A DNA stretch of 64,000 nt from an uncultured Bacteroidales bacterium (lineage in GTDB: Bacteria > Bacteroidota > Bacteroidia > Bacteroidales > Bacteroidaceae): contig CADCBH010000017.1 in the NCBI GenBank assembly GCA_902799655.1, positions 1-64,000 of the forward strand, in the 5' to 3' direction. This document shows positions 58,988 to 64,000 of this stretch, in pieces (within the stretch, counting starts at the first letter, position 1; each line of letters opens with the position of its first letter). The notes below the pieces were generated by a model. That model was not told the DNA's origin. It searched no databases and saw only the letters and a list, made by a program, of their open reading frames with translations. Made by a program: the position numbers and the translations under genes.

Positions 58988-60727
58988 ATGGAGCAACTGA
59001 AGCATGAGTGTGGCGTGGCGATGATTCGCCTGCTGAAGCCACTCGACTATTACGAAAAGAAATACGGTACCTGGGCCTACGGCTTCAACAAACTCTATCT
59101 GATGATGGAGAAGCAGCACAACCGAGGGCAGGAGGGTGCCGGTATCGCCTCTGTTTGTCTTCATAAGGAGCCAGGAACGGAGTATATGTTCCGTGAAAAG
59201 GCTGAGGGTAAGGATGCCATTACGGAGATTTTCTCACGTGTGACGCAAGAGATGGCTGGCGAACTCTATATGGGGCATCTGCGCTATTCGACGACAGGCA
59301 AGAGTGGACTGACGTTCGTGCATCCCTTTCTGCGTCGAAACAACTGGCGAGCTAAAAACCTCTGTCTGTGTGGTAATTTCAATATGACCAACATCGACGA
59401 GGTTTTTCAGTTTCTGACAGCCCAGGGACAGTCGCCACGTATCTATGGTGACTCGTATATCACCCTCGAACTGATGGGACATCGTTTGGATCGCGAGGTG
59501 GAACGCCTGTTTTCAGAGGCTAAAGAGAAGGGTCTGGAAGGTACAGAGATTACCAACTATATCGACAACCATGTGGAGATGGCCAACGTGCTGAAGAAGA
59601 CGATGGAGCACTACGATGGTGGTTATGTGATGTGTGGTCTGACGGGTAGTGGTGAGATGTTCTCCGTGCGTGATCCGTGGGGCATCCGTCCTGCTTTCTA
59701 CTATCGCGATGACGAGATGGTGGCTTTGGCCAGCGAGCGACCGGTGCTGCAGACCACCTTCGATTTGCAGTGTGAGGATGTCCACGAGTTGAAACCTGGT
59801 GAGGCACTCATCGTACGTCGTAATGGTGAGAGCCATTTGGAGCAGATTATGCCTGCCCAACAGTTGAGTGCCTGCTCATTCGAGAGAATCTATTTCAGTC
59901 GAGGTTCTGATCGCGATATCTATCAGGAGCGCAAGCGTCTGGGTGAACAGCTGACCCCAGTCATTCTGGACGCCATCAACGGGGATGTTGAAAATACGGT
60001 ATTCTCATATATCCCCAATACGGCTGAGGTGGCGTATTATGGTATGACGGACGGATTCCGCCGGCAAGGATACAACGTGCGGACAGAGAAGGTGGTGTGG
60101 AAAGACATCAAACTGCGTACCTTCATCTCTGCCAATACGGAGCGCAACGACTTGGCAGCCCATGTCTATGACATCAGTTATGGCAGCCTGCGTCCCTACG
60201 AGGACAACCTTGTCATCATCGACGACTCCATCGTTCGTGGTACTACGTTGAAAGAGAGTATCTTCAAAATCCTCGACCGTCTGCATCCCAAGAAGATCGT
60301 GATGGTGTCGAGTTCACCACAGATTCGCTATCCGGATTATTACGGCATTGATATGGCGCGACTGGAGGAGTTCTGTGCCTTCCGTGCCACGATGGCGTTG
60401 ATAGAAGAACGAGGCATGTGGCAGTTGGTGAATGATGTGTATCTCGCTTGCAAGCGGAATCCGCTTTCCGAGAATCACGTTCGTGCGCTGTATGAGCCCT
60501 TTACTGTCGAGGAAATCAATCAGAAGATTGTGGAGATGTTACGTCCCCAGGGCATGCAGGCTCCCATCGAACTGGTGTTCCAGAGTATTGAGGGACTCCA
60601 TGAGGCCTGTCCCAACCATCCCGGTGACTGGTACTTCACCGGACACTATCCGACACCTGGTGGCACAAGACTTGTCAACCAGGCTTTTGTGAATTATATT
60701 GATAGCAAACAGAAACAACAACAATAA
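58988..60727 (+). CDS. purF: Amidophosphoribosyltransferase (PurF-like)
   Basis: First committed step of purine synthesis: PRPP plus glutamine to phosphoribosylamine. The class II amidotransferase nucleophile is Cys8 after a short propeptide (MEQLKHE-C-GVAM), followed by KQHNRGQEGAG. The PRPP loop is VIIDDSIVRGTTLKES (about 408-423). At 579 residues it is longer than E. coli PurF (about 505) with extra segments between strands, as in the Bacteroidales form. A second PurF is sometimes present in this order, so which one is the main enzyme is open. Same unit as pyrG and carAB. Confidence 0.87.
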   Translation: MEQLKHECGVAMIRLLKPLDYYEKKYGTWAYGFNKLYLMMEKQHNRGQEGAGIASVCLHKEPGTEYMFREKAEGKDAITEIFSRVTQEMAGELYMGHLRYSTTGKSGLTFVHPFLRRNNWRAKNLCLCGNFNMTNIDEVFQFLTAQGQSPRIYGDSYITLELMGHRLDREVERLFSEAKEKGLEGTEITNYIDNHVEMANVLKKTMEHYDGGYVMCGLTGSGEMFSVRDPWGIRPAFYYRDDEMVALASERPVLQTTFDLQCEDVHELKPGEALIVRRNGESHLEQIMPAQQLSACSFERIYFSRGSDRDIYQERKRLGEQLTPVILDAINGDVENTVFSYIPNTAEVAYYGMTDGFRRQGYNVRTEKVVWKDIKLRTFISANTERNDLAAHVYDISYGSLRPYEDNLVIIDDSIVRGTTLKESIFKILDRLHPKKIVMVSSSPQIRYPDYYGIDMARLEEFCAFRATMALIEERGMWQLVNDVYLACKRNPLSENHVRALYEPFTVEEINQKIVEMLRPQGMQAPIELVFQSIEGLHEACPNHPGDWYFTGHYPTPGGTRLVNQAFVNYIDSKQKQQQ

Positions 60728-60730
60728 AGA

Positions 60731-63574
60731 ATGAGAGAAGCAAAATTGATACTCAGCGACGGTACGGTCTTCAACGGCAGGTCGTTTGGCTATGAGGCTG
60801 ATACGCTTGGTGATTGCGTAGGAGAAGTGGTGTTCAATACCGCTATGATGGGCTATCCTGAGAGTTTGACGGACCCTAGCTATGCTGGACAGATACTAGT
60901 GACAACATTCCCGCTGATAGGTAACTATGGTGTGCCTGATACCGCTCAGGGCAGTGATGGTCTCCCTCTGTTTATGGAGAGTGAAAAGATTCATCCCAAA
61001 GCCCTGGTGGTATCTGACTATAGCGAGAACTATTCCCATTGGAATGCTAAAGAGTCGTTGGCCTCATGGCTGAAGCGTGAGAAGATTCCAGCCATTACAG
61101 GCATCGACACACGCCGACTGACAAAGGTGCTTCGCGAACATGGCGTGATGATGGGAAAAGTCATCGTTGAGGGGGCTGAGGCAAAACCTCAGCCTACGGA
61201 ACAAGAGGATTACGGATCTGTGAATTGGGTTGAGAAGGTGAGCTGCAAGGATGTTATTCGCTATAACGAGGGCGCTGGCAAGAAGGTGGTGCTCGTGGAC
61301 TGCGGTGTAAAGGCTAACATTATCCGCTGTCTCATCAGACGAGGCGTCGAAGTCATCCGAGTTCCTTGGGATTACGACTTCAACGAACTGGCATTCGATG
61401 GTCTTTTCCTGGCCAACGGTCCTGGCGACCCAGAGCAGTGTGGCAAGACGGTGGCTCATATCCGTACCTTCCTCAACAATGAGACTGTACGCCCCTGTAT
61501 GGGCATCTGTCTGGGCAATCAGTTGCTGGCTCGTGCCGCAGGTGCCCAAACCTATAAGTTGAAGTATGGTCATCGCTCGCATAACCAACCCGTGCGCGAG
61601 GTGGGCACGAACTGTTGCTTCATCACTTCCCAAAATCACGGCTATGCTGTCGATGACTCGACGCTGCCCAGCGACTGGGAACCACTCTTCGTGAATATGA
61701 ATGACGGCTCGAACGAGGGCATCCGCCATAAGACCAATCCTTGGATGTCGGCACAGTTCCACCCCGAGGCCTGTAGCGGACCTACTGATACGGAATGGAT
61801 GTTTGATGAATTTGTGAAAATGCTTGCGTCCTCTAAGTCAGAGGACGATAGGGGTATTAACAAGGCATCTTCAACTCCACGAAAACCTAATTTGAAGAAA
61901 GTATTGCTGTTAGGTAGTGGCGCCTTGAAGATAGGCCAGGCTGGTGAGTTTGACTATAGTGGTGCACAGGCCCTGAAGGCTCTTAAAGAGGAGGGCATCC
62001 ACTCGGTGCTCATCAATCCCAACATTGCCACCGTTCAGACCTCGAAGGAAGTGGCCGATACGGTCTATTTCCAGCCTGTGACACCTGAGTTCGTAGAGCG
62101 TGTTATCGAGAAAGAACGCCCTGATGGCATCCTGTTGTCGTTTGGTGGACAGACGGCTTTGAATTGCGGTGTGGAGCTGTATGAGAAAGGCATCTTAGAG
62201 AAATATGGTGTCAAGGTGTTGGGTACTCCCGTGCAAGCCATCATTGATACCGAGGATCGCGACCTCTTTGTAAAGCGCCTCGACGAGATTGGCGTGAAGA
62301 CCATCAAGAGTGAGGCATGTAACACCGTAGAGGAGGTGCAGAAAGCGGCCCATGAACTGGGATTCCCTGTGATATTAAGAGCGGCCTATGCTTTGGGCGG
62401 TTTAGGCTCTGGCTTCTGCGACAATGAGGAGCAGTTGCTCGCACAGGCTGAGGAGGCATTCTCGTTCTCCCCCCAGGTATTAGTGGAAAAGTCGCTGAAG
62501 GGCTGGAAGGAAATCGAGTATGAAGTGGTACGTGACCGCTTTGACAACTGTATCACTGTTTGTAATATGGAGAACTTTGACCCGTTGGGCATCCACACGG
62601 GCGAGAGCATCGTGGTGGCTCCCTCGCAGACACTCTCGAACAGTGAGTATCACAAACTCCGTGAGCTGGCCATTAAAATCATCCGCCATATCGGTATCGT
62701 GGGCGAGTGTAACGTGCAATATGCCTTCGATCCCAATAGTGAGGACTATCGCGTCATTGAGGTCAACGCCCGTTTGTCGCGTTCGTCGGCTCTAGCATCG
62801 AAAGCCACAGGTTATCCCTTGGCCTTTGTCGCTGCTAAATTGGGTCTTGGCTACGGCCTCTTCGACCTCAAGAACTCGGTAACGAAGACAACCTCTGCCT
62901 TCTTCGAACCTGCCCTCGACTATGTGGTTGTTAAGATTCCCCGTTGGGACCTTACCAAGTTCCATGGTGTGAAGCGTGAGCTCGGCTCGGCCATGAAGAG
63001 TGTTGGTGAAGTGATGGCCATTGGACGTACCTTTGAAGAGGCCTTGCAGAAAGGACTACGTATGATAGGGCAGGGTATGCACGGCTTTGTGGAGAACCAT
63101 GAAATCAAGATTCAGGATATCGCCAAGTCTCTGCATGAGCCTACCGATATGCGTATCTTCGTGGTGTCGAAAGCACTGAAGATAGGTTATACCATCGAAC
63201 AGATTCATCAGTTGACGAAGATTGATCGCTGGTTCCTGCAGAAGCTGAAACATATCGTCGACATCGACCAACAGCTGAAGGAGAACAGTCTTATCTCCGA
63301 ACTCATGGAGTATATGGAACCCAGTGAGTTCATGGAATATTTGAGTTCACCAGAGATCTATCCATTACTGCGTGCTGCCAAGATCTACGGATTCTCCGAC
63401 TTCCAGATAGCCCGTGCCTTAGGTCTGGAACAACATATGAAGATGGAGCAGGCAGGCCTTGTCATCCGCAAGTGGCGCAAGGCTCTCGGCATCATTCCTA
63501 CTGTCAATCAGATCGACACTTTGGCCGCTGAATATCCAGCTCAGACGAATTATCTCTACCTCTCTTACCAATAA
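60731..63574 (+). CDS. Carbamoyl-phosphate synthase: CarA fused to the first half of CarB
   Basis: A 947-residue fusion. Residues 1-370 are CarA: class I amidotransferase with Cys260 (GICLGNQ), His344 and Glu346 (QFHPEA). After a linker, residues 389-947 are the first half of CarB: ATP-grasp domain (KKVLLLGSGALKIGQAGEFD at the start, RAAYALGGLGSG, EVNARLSRSSALASKATGYP) and the oligomerisation domain, ending NYLYLSYQ. The second ATP-grasp half and the regulatory MGS domain (about 520 residues) are absent; the DNA after the stop shows no trace. The first half makes carboxyphosphate only, so carbamoyl phosphate needs the missing half from elsewhere or an unusual homodimer mechanism. The linker contains a perfect 8-bp inverted repeat. 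Confidence 0.88.
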   Translation: MREAKLILSDGTVFNGRSFGYEADTLGDCVGEVVFNTAMMGYPESLTDPSYAGQILVTTFPLIGNYGVPDTAQGSDGLPLFMESEKIHPKALVVSDYSENYSHWNAKESLASWLKREKIPAITGIDTRRLTKVLREHGVMMGKVIVEGAEAKPQPTEQEDYGSVNWVEKVSCKDVIRYNEGAGKKVVLVDCGVKANIIRCLIRRGVEVIRVPWDYDFNELAFDGLFLANGPGDPEQCGKTVAHIRTFLNNETVRPCMGICLGNQLLARAAGAQTYKLKYGHRSHNQPVREVGTNCCFITSQNHGYAVDDSTLPSDWEPLFVNMNDGSNEGIRHKTNPWMSAQFHPEACSGPTDTEWMFDEFVKMLASSKSEDDRGINKASSTPRKPNLKKVLLLGSGALKIGQAGEFDYSGAQALKALKEEGIHSVLINPNIATVQTSKEVADTVYFQPVTPEFVERVIEKERPDGILLSFGGQTALNCGVELYEKGILEKYGVKVLGTPVQAIIDTEDRDLFVKRLDEIGVKTIKSEACNTVEEVQKAAHELGFPVILRAAYALGGLGSGFCDNEEQLLAQAEEAFSFSPQVLVEKSLKGWKEIEYEVVRDRFDNCITVCNMENFDPLGIHTGESIVVAPSQTLSNSEYHKLRELAIKIIRHIGIVGECNVQYAFDPNSEDYRVIEVNARLSRSSALASKATGYPLAFVAAKLGLGYGLFDLKNSVTKTTSAFFEPALDYVVVKIPRWDLTKFHGVKRELGSAMKSVGEVMAIGRTFEEALQKGLRMIGQGMHGFVENHEIKIQDIAKSLHEPTDMRIFVVSKALKIGYTIEQIHQLTKIDRWFLQKLKHIVDIDQQLKENSLISELMEYMEPSEFMEYLSSPEIYPLLRAAKIYGFSDFQIARALGLEQHMKMEQAGLVIRKWRKALGIIPTVNQIDTLAAEYPAQTNYLYLSYQ
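61827..61847. repeat. Inverted repeat in the CarA-CarB linker
   Basis: CGTCCTCT (61827-61834) and AGAGGACG (61840-61847) around AAGTC. It encodes ASSKSEDDR exactly where CarA should end and CarB begin, so it may have fused the two genes. Confidence 0.75.
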
Positions 63575-63624
63575 CAGGACTGCATTTTTTTTCTGTTTTT
63601 ATTGGTATTTTCGGGATTTGTTAT

Positions 63625-63632
63625 TACTTTTG
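63625..63632 (+). promoter_or_regulatory. -7 box of the second Lrp gene
   Basis: TACTTTTG, about 24 bases before the ATG at 63656. Confidence 0.7.
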
Positions 63633-63655
63633 CAAGCGAAAACAAAAGAAATAAC

Positions 63656-64000
63656 ATGTCCCGACAGTTACTTGACAAACTTGATAGAGAGATTTTGAAG
63701 ATGATTTCTGAGGATGCCCGCGTTCCTTTTTTGGAGGTGGCAAGAGCCTGTGGCGTGAGTGGTGCAGCCATTCATCAACGCATACAGAAGCTGACGTCAC
63801 TGGGCATTCTGAAGGGGTCGCAGTTTATCATTGATCCGGAAAAGATTGGCTTTGAAACGTGCGCCTTTATTGGCCTGAACCTCAAGCATCCCGAGTCATT
63901 CGATACGGTGGTGGAGAAGTTGAAGGCCATTCCTGAGGTGGTGGAGTGCCATTATACAACGGGCGACTACGACCTGTTTATAAAGATATATGCAGCCAAC
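63656..64000 (+). CDS. Lrp/AsnC family regulator (partial, runs off the window)
   Basis: The first 115 residues of a feast/famine regulator: winged helix LLDKLDREILKMISEDARVP, then VSGAAIHQRIQKLTSLGILK, and a RAM domain with VVECHYTTGDYDLFIKIYA. The rest lies beyond the window. It follows carAB by 81 bases with its own promoter. Control of nitrogen genes in the neighbouring unit is possible but not shown. Confidence 0.9.
   Translation, partial: MSRQLLDKLDREILKMISEDARVPFLEVARACGVSGAAIHQRIQKLTSLGILKGSQFIIDPEKIGFETCAFIGLNLKHPESFDTVVEKLKAIPEVVECHYTTGDYDLFIKIYAAN

Overview
The window looks like chromosome of a Bacteroidales bacterium, most likely Prevotellaceae. The evidence is the Bacteroidota -7 box TAnnTTTG (usually without Shine-Dalgarno sites) in front of most transcription units, a type III glutamine synthetase, a methylmalonyl-CoA mutase pair, an EF-G2-type elongation factor, lineage-typical domains (DUF4827, DUF4421, DUF4878, DUF4890, LruC/DUF4842) and a smalltalk/HU pair. 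The species call is an inference.

Layout. 1-150: tail of a 5S rRNA and its terminator, the end of an rRNA operon. 0.2-12.5 kb: housekeeping genes (DsbD, a GH2 glycosidase, a sugar nucleotidyltransferase, NrnA, a DUF4827 lipoprotein, GlmM), an Lrp regulator divergent from O-acetylhomoserine sulfhydrylase, and a LuxR-type regulator divergent from a DUF4421 protein. 12.6-17.1 kb: a leftward operon of ABCG-like transporter, lipoprotein, RsbW-like kinase and STAS protein. 17.3-25.7 kb: two tandem deoxynucleoside kinases, a sodium-pump decarboxylase module (OadG with a lamin-tail domain, biotin carrier, OadB; no carboxyltransferase here), an AspT-like transporter and a LruC lipoprotein. 25.9-29.9 kb: mutA intact, but mutB broken twice. 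30-38.3 kb: PAP2 phosphatase, a Ttd14-like AAA-CYTH protein, DUF4890 protein, alanine dehydrogenase with a perfect 14-bp palindrome on its promoter, HemW, EF-G2, a YiiX-like hydrolase and a DUF4878 lipoprotein.

38.3-48.8 kb is an accessory, scarred region: gene fragments, a HigBA pair, two copies of a direct-repeat pair with 21-bp period, tandem paralogous lipoproteins, a smalltalk/HU module with large inverted repeats, a Fic protein carrying a 12-bp minisatellite, a deleted DUF1016 nuclease, an AT-rich two-gene unit behind a roughly 290-nt structured leader, an orphan MNT nucleotidyltransferase and a 43-codon ORF behind an attenuator-like hairpin. The AT-rich unit (44.7-47.8 kb) is the best candidate for something undescribed.

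48.8-63.6 kb is a glutamine island: glutamine synthetase III, GltD and GltB leftward, then PyrG, PurF and a CarA-CarB fusion rightward. It makes glutamine and spends its amide nitrogen on glutamate, CTP, purines and carbamoyl phosphate. GltD, GltB and PyrG carry GC-rich palindromic elements inserted in frame. The CarA-CarB fusion stops at the end of the first half of CarB. The window ends inside a second Lrp/AsnC gene.
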